NCBI RefSeq assembly: GCF_040649515.1
Contig: NZ_JBEZFP010000002.1
Coordinates: 97,644 to 161,643 of the forward strand
Reading direction: 5' to 3'
From: Yinghuangia elevatio
GTDB taxonomy: Bacteria > Actinomycetota > Actinomycetes > Streptomycetales > Streptomycetaceae
Length of the DNA: 64,000 nt
This document shows, piece after piece, positions 8,328 to 16,399 of the stretch. The notes below the pieces were generated by a model. The model ran no database searches. It saw nothing but the letters and a program-made list of their open reading frames with translations, and was not told the origin of the DNA. The position numbers and the translations under genes are program-made. Each line of letters opens with the position of its first letter. The stretch's first letter is position 1.

Positions 8328-8774
8328 GTGCCCGACCAGGGTGATCTGACGCGTCCGGCGAGCGCCGCCGAAAGCCTCCCGGTCTCCTGCCCGACCTACG
8401 AGAACGGACCGACGGCGTCTTCGGGAACGTCGCAATTCCGTTCCTGGCGGAGGCTGTTCCTCATCGCGCGTTCAACGCCTGCGCGCCGCCCGAGCTATCG
8501 GCACTCCCGAAAGACCATCAGGACCAGCGGGCAGCGCGGACGCGTCAGGGGCCAGTGGGTGCGATACCGATCTGCGAGGCACGCGGCACGGCCGAACCGT
8601 TCATCCAGTCCGGCTGGGGTACGCGACGTCCTCGCCGAAACGCCTGGCGCTGCGGGCGGGCGGCACGCCATCCACCGACATGTACGAAACACCTCCTCCC
8701 CGCGACTGCCGGGACAGGGCGTCGTGGCACGCACGGGGAGCATCTTGAAAGTTGAGAGGAGAGTGGGCAGATGA
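8328..8774 (+). pseudogene. Open frame with strong ribosome site, probably a broken gene start
   Basis: AAGGAGG at 8316-8322 stands 5 bases before GTG 8328. It is one of the best Shine-Dalgarno sites in this region. The first 30 or so codons have actinobacterial codon use, but the rest (Arg/Ser/Pro-rich, no motif) looks like shadow sequence, and the frame runs into the acyltransferase remnant on the other strand. The best reading is the 5' end of a gene cut by a rearrangement. Divergent placement from the XRE regulator would suit a regulated partner. No family is recognised. Confidence 0.3.
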
Positions 8775-9253
8775 CTGCCGAGCACGCTGTCGACAACCGA
8801 TGCGCCGAACTCCCGGACAACGGCCGCACTGCTCGCGCCGACCGCCAGCATGGCCCCCGGCCACCCGTGCCGGCTCAGCGCCTGGCTGCGGACGCACGCC
8901 AGCCGGGCGGCGTCCGCCGCATCCAGGCCGCCCCCGGCCACAAGCGCCCACAGCTCGCCGATGCTCTGCCCGAAGATGGCGTACGGCTCGCCGCCCGAAG
9001 CGACGAAGTCCTCGAAAACCGAAAGAGACACCGCCATCAACGCGAGATAGTGCACCTCCGGCGTCACCTCGTCGAGCCTGGCCGAGGGCGAGGTGAGGTA
9101 GGCGGTGAGCGGCGGAACCCCAAACTCAGCTCCTGCGAGGTCGATCTCAGCCAGCAAGGTGCGGACCGCCGGAGTCTCCGCGATCGTCTTGAGCGCACCT
9201 GATTGCGGCATGTCGATCGTTCCCGGCATCGCTATAACGATCTTTTCACGCAT
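8495..9253 (-). pseudogene. Truncated malonyl-CoA:ACP transacylase-like (FabD/MdcH) remnant
   Basis: The frame beginning MREKIVIAMPGT at 9253 contains IFGQSIGELWALVAGG, the GxSxGE nucleophile elbow of acyltransferases, and the following AARLACVRSQALSRHGWPGAMLAVG helix region. Resemblance stops at about 8770. The remaining 90 codons are low-complexity Arg/Pro/Cys sequence, and the His-containing second half of the domain is missing. The family is normally about 300 residues with a catalytic Ser-His pair, so this copy is probably inactive. It lies downstream of an acyl carrier protein gene on the same strand, pointing to a relic of a small polyketide or fatty-acid-type locus. Confidence 0.6.
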
Positions 9254-9532
9254 CACGACCGCTTTCCGTGGGAGGAACAGGACAAGTAGCTGGATGAGCG
9301 GAATATCTATTTCTCGTGGCACACCGCATATGGAGTCGGCGGTGGCAACGTCAGCGCCCCCGAGGCCCGTCCGCGGTCGCACCAGCACACGGCGGAGCTG
9401 GATGCGGTCATACGCGACGTCATCCAGGCGAAGTGTCGTCTGGTGCAGGCCCGTTGATGTGGCCGCTCCGCAGACGACTTCCCGAAGGCTGGCTGATGAT
9501 GCGACTGTGGCCGCTGCGCCGGGGGCTGGAGC

Positions 9533-9799
9533 TCACATCGCCCCGCCAGCGACACCGGCGCGCTCGTTCACGTACGCGAGAATCAGCCTTGCGGTCCGCA
9601 ACGTGTGCACGCTGTCGCCTGGAATCCTGACCAGGTAGCAGTCATGGATGCAGTCGGCGAGCTCAAGCAGAGATGGGGAATCCACACCCAACTCGGCCAG
9701 CGGAGTGTCCAGATGCTCTTCGCTCAACTCGACTTCCAGGGGAATGTTGCTCGTCTCGAGCAATATCTGCAGGTCGGAAAGCGTGCAGATCATTGGCAT
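9533..9799 (-). CDS. Acyl carrier protein
   Basis: 88 residues from ATG 9799, with AGGAG about 5 bases upstream on the minus strand. The phosphopantetheine site is LGVDSPSLLELA, matching the DSL-type motif with its Ser, and the acidic helix-rich context suits a type II carrier protein. The gene ends just upstream of the truncated acyltransferase, in the same reading frame after its stop. No ketosynthase is visible in the window, so the pair looks like a leftover of a larger cluster. The protein itself looks intact. Confidence 0.8.
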   Translation of the reverse strand: MPMICTLSDLQILLETSNIPLEVELSEEHLDTPLAELGVDSPSLLELADCIHDCYLVRIPGDSVHTLRTARLILAYVNERAGVAGGAM

Positions 9800-10620
9800 T
9801 CCAGCTCCTGTCTGAGGTGACCCGCCAGGCAGATGTCCAGGAGGTGACCGGCGGCACAGCACGAACTCGCGGTCCCGATCACCAGCGGATCGGGAATGAC
9901 GCGAGGCACGCGCGCAGATGATCTGGTGTCAATCGCCGAAAGAGCGGCGACATCTGGGTTGAGTGGAAGTCTGAAACAACTTGGCGAACAGCGTTTCGGC
10001 GTATGAAAACCGAATCCGTGCAACGCCGTTGAAGCGAGACCTCCCCACCGCGTGCAGTGCTCACGCAAACAGCGTGAATCAGCCCGAAGCATGGCGATGC
10101 ACGCCACGCGTGCGCGTGTTCACGCCAGGCTCACGCAGGGGCGCTCGTCGGCAAGCCCTCGGGGCCCGTCAGACAAATCACGGCTCACACGGCCCGGACA
10201 ACATCCCCACCGTGGATTACACGCGCACGCAAAAGGCGCGCCTCCGACGAGGCCCTCGACCGATCTCGCAGCGGCCAGCTCCGAGCAGGGGGATCGTCCC
10301 CGACCGTGCCAGCTCGTCGCCCATGGCGGTGTCCTGGGCCGTCAACGTCAGCAGCTGGAACATGCGCCCGCGTACGCCTGGCGTTCGGCGGCGGTCCATT
10401 CCGCCTCTTGGACTGGCGGGGCGGGTTACTCGAGACGTGGGCTGTTCCTCTTGTCTACATCGGGGTGGTCCACCAGCGCCCACCGCTGTGAGGCACGTAT
10501 CGGAGCCCTTGTCCTTGTGCCGCCACGAGGAACGAGACCGACGCCGCCGCGCGGTGGTTTATCCGAACCGGTGACCGGTAGGCGAGGTGGCGCTGTCCGT
10601 GCCGAGGGGGCGGGGCGGTG
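9800..10620. other. Degraded spacer without recognisable genes
   Basis: About 820 bases between the carrier protein and the recombinase relic. Open frames on both strands lack ribosome sites, family motifs and typical codon use. I see no long repeats, tRNA or IS ends. It reads as decayed cargo. Confidence 0.5.
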
Positions 10621-10872
10621 CTATGCACGGTCGGTCTCGGCGGTCACCAGCTCGACGCGCCGACTCGTGGCGACGCGGGCTTGGAGGTAGGCGGTCCAGT
10701 TGGTGGCGGCGCGGCGGCGCCATTTCACGGCAGCCACGATGTGCAGGCCGAGCATCGGAGCCAGCATTGCAGGCGGAAGGTCTTCGGCGAGTTGGACCAG
10801 GGCCGCGGTGTGGGCCGGGCGGATCGGGATGCGGAACCTTATGCGCCGTTGACCTGCCCCGCAGGGAGCCAC
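10621..10872 (-). pseudogene. C-terminal relic of a tyrosine-type integrase/transposase
   Basis: An 83-codon frame. Its core, LVQLAEDLPPAMLAPMLGLH followed by AAVKWRRRAATNWTAYLQAR, resembles the C-terminal helix-turn-helix-like end of the site-specific integrases common in Streptomyces, which end with a similar LADLLGLH...AVRW...DW..Y pattern. The catalytic domain that should precede it is absent, so the gene is broken. Its position just beyond the end of the transfer operon suggests an older or nested insertion. Confidence 0.45.
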
Positions 10873-10909
10873 ATCCAGCGCGACATTGATGCAGCGAATG
10901 CAACTCCGC

Positions 10910-11848
10910 CTACTTGCCTGGCCTCGACGCGCCGAAATAGTCGTCGCCCGGCCAGCGGAATCGGGTTTCGCGGGTTAAAGCACCTGGGTGCGGGGCGTCG
11001 ATCATGAGGCCGTTGCCCGTGTAGATGCCGACGTGGTGGATGTTGGTCGCGGTGCCGTAGAAGACCAGGTCACCGGGGAGAAGCGGCGCGCCGTAGGGGA
11101 CTTGGGGGCCGGCACGGAACTGGTCCTGTGCGACGCGCGGGATCGTGATACCGGCGGCGGCATACGCGGCCTTGGTCAGGCCGGAGCAGTCGAAGCCCCC
11201 CTCTGTGGGGCCGTCGCCGCCCCACACATAGGGGGTGCCGATCTGGGCCCGGGCGAACGCGATCGCTATTGCGGCTGACTGGCTTTCCGAACCCGCATTG
11301 GATCCGGGCATGGAACTCGGTGCCGCTGTGTAGGCAGCGGCTTGGGTGAGGACCTTGTCGACGTACCAGTCAGCGTGGTTGTACGCGAAGATCGCGCCAC
11401 GTATGTCCTTTCCGTCCCGCGCTCCGCTGGCGCACAAGTAGCGCGCGGCGGCGGGGATGGCATCGGCCGGCTTCCAGACGGAACCGCCTTGTCCGTATTG
11501 GGCCCAGGTGTCAGCGATGAATTGCATCGGTCCCAGAGCCCCGGCGTCGGAGACGAGGTCGGGGGCGCGACCGTGGTCGGATTCGATCTTTCCGATCGCG
11601 GCGAGCACGGCCCAGGGCAGACCGGGGCATGTGGCGGCAGCTTGTTGATAGAGCGTCAGGTAGTCGGCCGGGATGTCGGAGCTGGCTTGCGCGCTCGCGT
11701 TGGCTCCGGGGACGAAGCCGGTGAAGAGCCTGCCGACCATCCCGACCAGGGAAGCGGCCATCGCCGCGACGAGGACGATGCCGAGTAGGAGAGTCGCCAG
11801 GACGATGGTGACGGCTTTGCCCACTGCAGCCTCACTGGTGTTGGACAC
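10910..11848 (-). CDS. Bifunctional peptidoglycan hydrolase (lytic transglycosylase plus NlpC/P60), VirB1-like
   Basis: 312 residues from GTG 11848. An N-terminal membrane helix (about 11-36) is followed by an SLT-type transglycosylase domain with the catalytic Glu89 in AAIGKIESDHG and the GALGPMQF motif. After a Ser/Gly linker comes an NlpC/P60 domain with Cys221 (GGFDCSGLT) and His271/272 (NIHHVGIY). This two-enzyme design opens the wall for Gram-positive type IV secretion machines. It is the last gene of the transfer operon and overlaps the preceding gene by 17 bases. Confidence 0.93.
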   Translation of the reverse strand: MSNTSEAAVGKAVTIVLATLLLGIVLVAAMAASLVGMVGRLFTGFVPGANASAQASSDIPADYLTLYQQAAATCPGLPWAVLAAIGKIESDHGRAPDLVSDAGALGPMQFIADTWAQYGQGGSVWKPADAIPAAARYLCASGARDGKDIRGAIFAYNHADWYVDKVLTQAAAYTAAPSSMPGSNAGSESQSAAIAIAFARAQIGTPYVWGGDGPTEGGFDCSGLTKAAYAAAGITIPRVAQDQFRAGPQVPYGAPLLPGDLVFYGTATNIHHVGIYTGNGLMIDAPHPGALTRETRFRWPGDDYFGASRPGK

Positions 11849-12887
11849 CGAACGGGATCGGCTTCGGCGGGATGGGGCTCGGTGGGTTGATCCGGTCTGC
11901 GCGGGTGGTGTTCAGCTGGGGTGACGCGGGGGCGGATTGACCGGACTCGTCGGAGTTGGGCTGCTGGACGCGTGGCCATGCCGCGCTGAGATCGACCAGC
12001 GGCATGCGGTTTGTGGCCCGTCGACTCAGTGGCAGCCACGCGGCGCAGGATGGGTCGGAGGCGCCGTCGAGGACCCCTTGCTCGATGCTCGCTGTGGCGA
12101 TCGGGACGAGCGAGGGGTCCGCGAGGTGGGGGACCGCGTCGGCGAGCGCACGACGCACGGCGGCCTCGCGGCTGATCGTGGTGGTCCAGAAGAGGACCGG
12201 GGTGACGATTCCGGTGGTCGCCGCGAGCTTCGCGTACCCGAGGACTTTGCTTCCGAGCTTGCCGGCGGGGCGTTCGCTGCCGGTGTCGTGTTCGAGGAAC
12301 CATTCGAGGTCGGCCCCCGGAGAGGTCCAGCGGCCGTAGGCATCGGGCTTGACGATGTCGCCGAAGTGTTCGGCGCACCGGGATTCAGACCACCAGGCGG
12401 TGAGGCGGCCGGTGCTGCCAGGGGTGCGACCGTGGTGGACGAGAGCGGTGAAGAAGCCGTTTGTGGCGATCATGTGGGCGAGACGCAGTGAGTGCGCCAG
12501 CCCGAAGGCGTTGTCGCGGCTGAACTTCACTCGGCGGGGTTCCAGTCCGTCCTCGTACGCCAGGACGGCGACGCCGGCGAGATCGAGCACGTAGTGCATC
12601 TGGGCGCGACCGCGGTCTTGCCGGGGCTGGAAGCGGTCGAGGAGGCGCCACTTGTACAGATCCAGCAGCCGGGAGTTGGCCACGCGCGGCTGGGGCCAGG
12701 CGAGTTCGGTGATCTGGCGGGTGGTGAAGACGCGGTGCTCGTAGAGCATGCGGGCGAGCCAGCGGTCGCGAGGCGTGAGCCGACGGGCGAGGAGTCCGAG
12801 ATGGTCTGCGCCGACGGCGGCGGGAGAGGTCGGGCGCGGCACGATTTGGCCGCGCAGTGCGCGCTGTGGAGTGGCGATGCTGATCAT
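11832..12887 (-). CDS. Replication-relaxation family protein
   Basis: 351 residues from ATG 12887; AGGAG lies 11 bases upstream, a little far. The N-terminal third is a winged-helix-like region (RLTPRDRWLARMLYEHRVFTTRQI), followed by ...YVLDLAGVAVLAYEDG and HSLRLAHMIATNGFF, then WWSESRC and a nuclease-like WFLEHDTGSER stretch. This matches the Replic_Relax family of actinobacterial plasmids and ICEs, thought to process DNA for replication or transfer. No other relaxase-like gene is visible, so this is the best candidate for the DNA-processing step. Confidence 0.82.
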   Translation of the reverse strand: MISIATPQRALRGQIVPRPTSPAAVGADHLGLLARRLTPRDRWLARMLYEHRVFTTRQITELAWPQPRVANSRLLDLYKWRLLDRFQPRQDRGRAQMHYVLDLAGVAVLAYEDGLEPRRVKFSRDNAFGLAHSLRLAHMIATNGFFTALVHHGRTPGSTGRLTAWWSESRCAEHFGDIVKPDAYGRWTSPGADLEWFLEHDTGSERPAGKLGSKVLGYAKLAATTGIVTPVLFWTTTISREAAVRRALADAVPHLADPSLVPIATASIEQGVLDGASDPSCAAWLPLSRRATNRMPLVDLSAAWPRVQQPNSDESGQSAPASPQLNTTRADRINPPSPIPPKPIPFGVQHQ

Positions 12888-12927
12888 GTCGACGGTGTCT
12901 CCTGATTCGCGTGGATGTGGTGGCAGA

Positions 12928-15486
12928 TCAGGTTGCGCGACGAGGGTCGGTGCCTTGTGGACGCAGGCGTGCGGTGTCGGGCGTGGTGCGTGGTCGGGCA
13001 TTGATGTTGGCGGCGGTTCGGATCTGCTTGGCACGGCCGAGGATCGGCGGCGGGAGTTTGTGAGTCGTGCCGGTGAACGCGGAGGTCTCGGTGCCGCGGA
13101 CGACCGGTCGGATGGCCACCTGGAACGCACCGAGGTGGGACAGGTCGTGCTCGGTGAGCCGGGGTGCGGTGTGCTTGGCGAGGTGTCGTGCGTCCTCGGG
13201 CGAGGCGGTGAAGAAGATCTTCGTGCGGGCGTTCGCGCTGATGCCCTCGGCCAGTTCGCCAGGCAACTGGCCGAGGTACTGGTGGGCGAGAACGATCGAG
13301 AGACGGTAGCCGCGCGCCTCGGCGAGCATGTCCTCAAGCGGGTACGGCATGTTGAGGAAGTTGTGCGCTTCGTCGATGTACAGCGACGCATCGGGTCGCT
13401 GGGACTGTGGGACGCGGGCCCGGCGGGTGGCGGCCTGCCAAGTGCGGGCGACCACGATTGATCCGACCAGGCGGGCCGTCTCGGTGCCGAGTGCGTCCCG
13501 GGCGATGCGCACCAGACAGATGCCGCGGTTGTTGAGGATGTCCTCCACGTTCACGGTGGATGCGCCGCCTGCGATGGCCGCACGGACGAAGGGACGTAAC
13601 AGGAAGCCGCGGAGCTTGTTCATCAGGGGCGCCGCGATCTGGGCTCGGGCGGCCGGCGACAGGTCGTCGTACCAAGCCCAGAAGCCGGTGAGGATCTCGT
13701 CGTGTAGGTGGTCGACCGCCTCGGCGCGGAATGCGGATGACCCGAGCAGTTTGGGTAGGTCGGCGAGGGTGGCGGGGCCAACCAGAGGCGGTCCGGCGAG
13801 GGCGCGCAGCGTCAGCAGCCCGGAGCGCAGGATGTCCTCGGTCCGGTAGCCCCAGGACGAGGCGTAGATGCGCGAGAAGATGCCGACGAGATTGTCGACT
13901 GCTCGGGCGGCGTCGTCACCCTCGAGGGGGTTGAGGATCGGCGGCGCGGCGCGGCTGTCGGCGTCGAAGAGAATCACGCGGCGACCTGCGTGTACAGGAA
14001 GGCGCATCATCACGTCGGTGACGAGATCGCCCTTCGGGTCGACGACGACTACTCCGCGGCCGGCCTCCGCGTCGTTCAGGATCATGCCTGCCATCAGTTC
14101 CGACTTGCCGGACCCGGTGGCGCCGATGATGTGGATGTGGTGGCGGGCGTCCGCGATGCGCAGTCCGATCGGGCGGGCCGGGCCGCTGTCACTGGCGGCG
14201 ATCGGCTTGACGTCCGGACCTTCGGTCGCAACGTCGGCGGGCGGTGGTACGGCCTGTGCACCGGCGCGCTGAACTCCTGGCAAGGTGGGGTCCCAGGGCA
14301 GATGCGCAAGTACGGCAAGCTCCGCCACGGACAGCAGGTCGCCTCGGCGCAGGTCGCGGTCGGCAATGCTCGGCAGCGGTCGGCGCAGGCGCTTGCGGCG
14401 GTAGTAGTTGTGCTCGGTAAACGCGGCGGTCGCGGCGGCGATTGCGTGGGCACGACCGCGAAGGCGGTTGTGCAGTGCTGCGCGCAATCCGGGGTCGGCC
14501 AGCGCGTCCTTGTCGAGGGCGACGGTGACGGCGTAGCGGATCCGGGTCTCATACATGGCGCCGCGGAGTTTGGACACGATGACCCGGTCCTGCGCGGTCG
14601 CTTCGAGAATTCCCTGTCGTTCGGCGGTCGGCACGGTCGGTCGTCGTTTCGGTGTGGCGGCCGAGCTGTGCGGCGTGATCAGATCCAGCAGCAGGCTGAC
14701 GGGTCGAGTGGCGGGTGGGGTACCGGTCATCCGTGCCGCTCGCCGTACCTTCGCGATGCGCCGCCCCGCAACAGGGCGGGCGAGCACCTGGACGACGGCC
14801 TGTTCGCCGCGTCCAAGGCCGACGGGTGCCCCGAGCAGGGACCGGAGTGGGTCAGCGGGGAAGGCGGTCCGGATCGGTAGCGCTTCGCCGCGTCGCAGCC
14901 GGAGTTCGCCTCCGACGCTGTCGATGAGCCCGCCGACTGGCGCTTCGGTCGGTATGGGGGCGGAGGCCGGGCATGTGCGAGTGCGCGCGCCTGGCCATGC
15001 GGCCTCGATGGCGTGCTCCACCATGCCCTGCGGGATGACGCCGGGTACCCAGACCTGAATCGCGATGCCGCTCCGCGTAAAGACGTACTCCCACACCAGA
15101 TGTGGTTGGCCGGTGAGCAGTCGATGCCAGGAAGGACGCAGCAGCCCGGCGAGGTTGGCCCACAGAGCTCCGGCGCCGTCGGCGGATGCAGCGGGTGGAG
15201 CCAATACGGTGATCAACCGCGCATCGGTGGCGAACCGTTCGTGGCATCGTCGCTGCCACCGTCGCCAGCCCCAGAGGAGGAGAAGGACCGCGGCCAGCAG
15301 GAGCGGAGCTGCGACGACTCCCCAGACTCGAACCCAGGCGGCGACCGAAGCGAAGATCGCGCCCGGGTCTCGTAGGTAAGTCTGCAGAGGTGTGTCAGGG
15401 CTCTGGTCAGTCTGCAACGCGAATTGGCCGGTCTGCGGAGATGGAGATCGGCGGCTGAGGTACCAACCCACGGTTTCGCGCTTCAT
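12928..15486 (-). CDS. VirD4/TraG-type coupling ATPase
   Basis: 852 residues from ATG 15486, overlapping the upstream stop by ATGA. One membrane helix lies at about residues 57-73 (PLLLAAVLLLLWGW). Walker A is GATGSGKS (455-462) and Walker B is SLYIDEAHN (about 700), followed by an AHQYLGQL sensor region. This is the type IV coupling protein architecture with a long N-terminal domain, as in other actinobacterial conjugation systems. It should form the hexameric motor that brings DNA to the secretion channel. It lies between the Gp88-like gene and the replication-relaxation gene. Confidence 0.92.
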   Translation of the reverse strand: MKRETVGWYLSRRSPSPQTGQFALQTDQSPDTPLQTYLRDPGAIFASVAAWVRVWGVVAAPLLLAAVLLLLWGWRRWQRRCHERFATDARLITVLAPPAASADGAGALWANLAGLLRPSWHRLLTGQPHLVWEYVFTRSGIAIQVWVPGVIPQGMVEHAIEAAWPGARTRTCPASAPIPTEAPVGGLIDSVGGELRLRRGEALPIRTAFPADPLRSLLGAPVGLGRGEQAVVQVLARPVAGRRIAKVRRAARMTGTPPATRPVSLLLDLITPHSSAATPKRRPTVPTAERQGILEATAQDRVIVSKLRGAMYETRIRYAVTVALDKDALADPGLRAALHNRLRGRAHAIAAATAAFTEHNYYRRKRLRRPLPSIADRDLRRGDLLSVAELAVLAHLPWDPTLPGVQRAGAQAVPPPADVATEGPDVKPIAASDSGPARPIGLRIADARHHIHIIGATGSGKSELMAGMILNDAEAGRGVVVVDPKGDLVTDVMMRLPVHAGRRVILFDADSRAAPPILNPLEGDDAARAVDNLVGIFSRIYASSWGYRTEDILRSGLLTLRALAGPPLVGPATLADLPKLLGSSAFRAEAVDHLHDEILTGFWAWYDDLSPAARAQIAAPLMNKLRGFLLRPFVRAAIAGGASTVNVEDILNNRGICLVRIARDALGTETARLVGSIVVARTWQAATRRARVPQSQRPDASLYIDEAHNFLNMPYPLEDMLAEARGYRLSIVLAHQYLGQLPGELAEGISANARTKIFFTASPEDARHLAKHTAPRLTEHDLSHLGAFQVAIRPVVRGTETSAFTGTTHKLPPPILGRAKQIRTAANINARPRTTPDTARLRPQGTDPRRAT

Positions 15487-16346
15487 GCGGCCCGGCCCCT
15501 GGAGGATGAGGGTGTGGAACGGCCCTGATGTAGGGCTGTGTTCGCGCGCGACGTACGGCATTCACTCGTACGTGCGGTCTGGTGGGGTGCCCCGCGACGG
15601 TCATGTCGGGCACGGCGTCGAGCATTGACCTCTGCCTGCCAGGAGCCGAACGTCCGGTTGCGCTGCTGCTTGAGGAACTGCGGGATGCGGTTGGCCGGAA
15701 TGCCCACGAGCCGCGGGCCGAGGACCGCGAGCAGGTCGCTGGCTTCCTGCGAGTGCCAGCCAGCGGCCTCGATGGCCGCGGCATCGGGGAAGACGTCGGC
15801 TACCCGGTCGCGGGCAGGGTCCAGCGCCTCGTCTTGCGTGCCGCCGAGGCTGTAGACCCACAGGAAGTTCGGTGGTGGATCCGGCTCGACCAGGAGACGG
15901 AAACGCGCGACTTCTTTCGTGTACGCGTAGAAGTTCACGAAGGGACGGGCGCGGATTACCCGAAGCCACGCGAGCAGGTATGCGTCGGAGAAGAAGTCGC
16001 CTGAATCGTGGATGCGGATCCACGACCCGCGGAACCGCGCGGCGCCGAGTTCCGCGGTCATGGCCGCTTCCCAACCCGACAGATCGTCCAGGACGAGCCT
16101 CAGATTGGCCTGGTGACGCGCCCGCACGACGGGCCACGTGTAGGTGCCGTGGCGCGCGTAGCACACGTGGCGGCAGACACCCGCGGAGGGACACGTGTTG
16201 TACGTACGCCCGTCAGGTGGCGGGAACCGGCCCGCCCAGGCCGGAAGCGTCCAGTTCCAGACGCCGATCGCGCGCAGCTCGCGGTTCTGTCGCAGCAACC
16301 GAGCCGGGCGCTGGGTGCTGTGCTGATGGATCGCCTGCCTGGTCAT
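15483..16346 (-). CDS. Gp88-like protein with Cys cluster
   Basis: 287 residues from ATG 16346, where GGGAGG lies 3-4 bases upstream; GTG 16382 is an alternative without a ribosome site. Residues in the first third carry TCPSAGVCRHVCYAR, then WIRIHDSGDFFSDAYLLAWL and FYAYTKEVARF. This resembles the gene product 88 family of actinobacteriophages and mobile elements, whose biochemical role is unknown. The Cys cluster suggests metal binding. The last 50 residues are Arg/Ser-rich and disordered. Its place inside the transfer operon, coupled to VirD4 by ATGA, is unexpected. Confidence 0.65.
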   Translation of the reverse strand: MTRQAIHQHSTQRPARLLRQNRELRAIGVWNWTLPAWAGRFPPPDGRTYNTCPSAGVCRHVCYARHGTYTWPVVRARHQANLRLVLDDLSGWEAAMTAELGAARFRGSWIRIHDSGDFFSDAYLLAWLRVIRARPFVNFYAYTKEVARFRLLVEPDPPPNFLWVYSLGGTQDEALDPARDRVADVFPDAAAIEAAGWHSQEASDLLAVLGPRLVGIPANRIPQFLKQQRNRTFGSWQAEVNARRRARHDRRGAPHQTARTSECRTSRANTALHQGRSTPSSSRGRAA

Positions 16347-16399
16347 GCTCCTCCCAACCAGTGCCAGAAGAATGCGGATCACGGTGTTCGTGATGTCGG

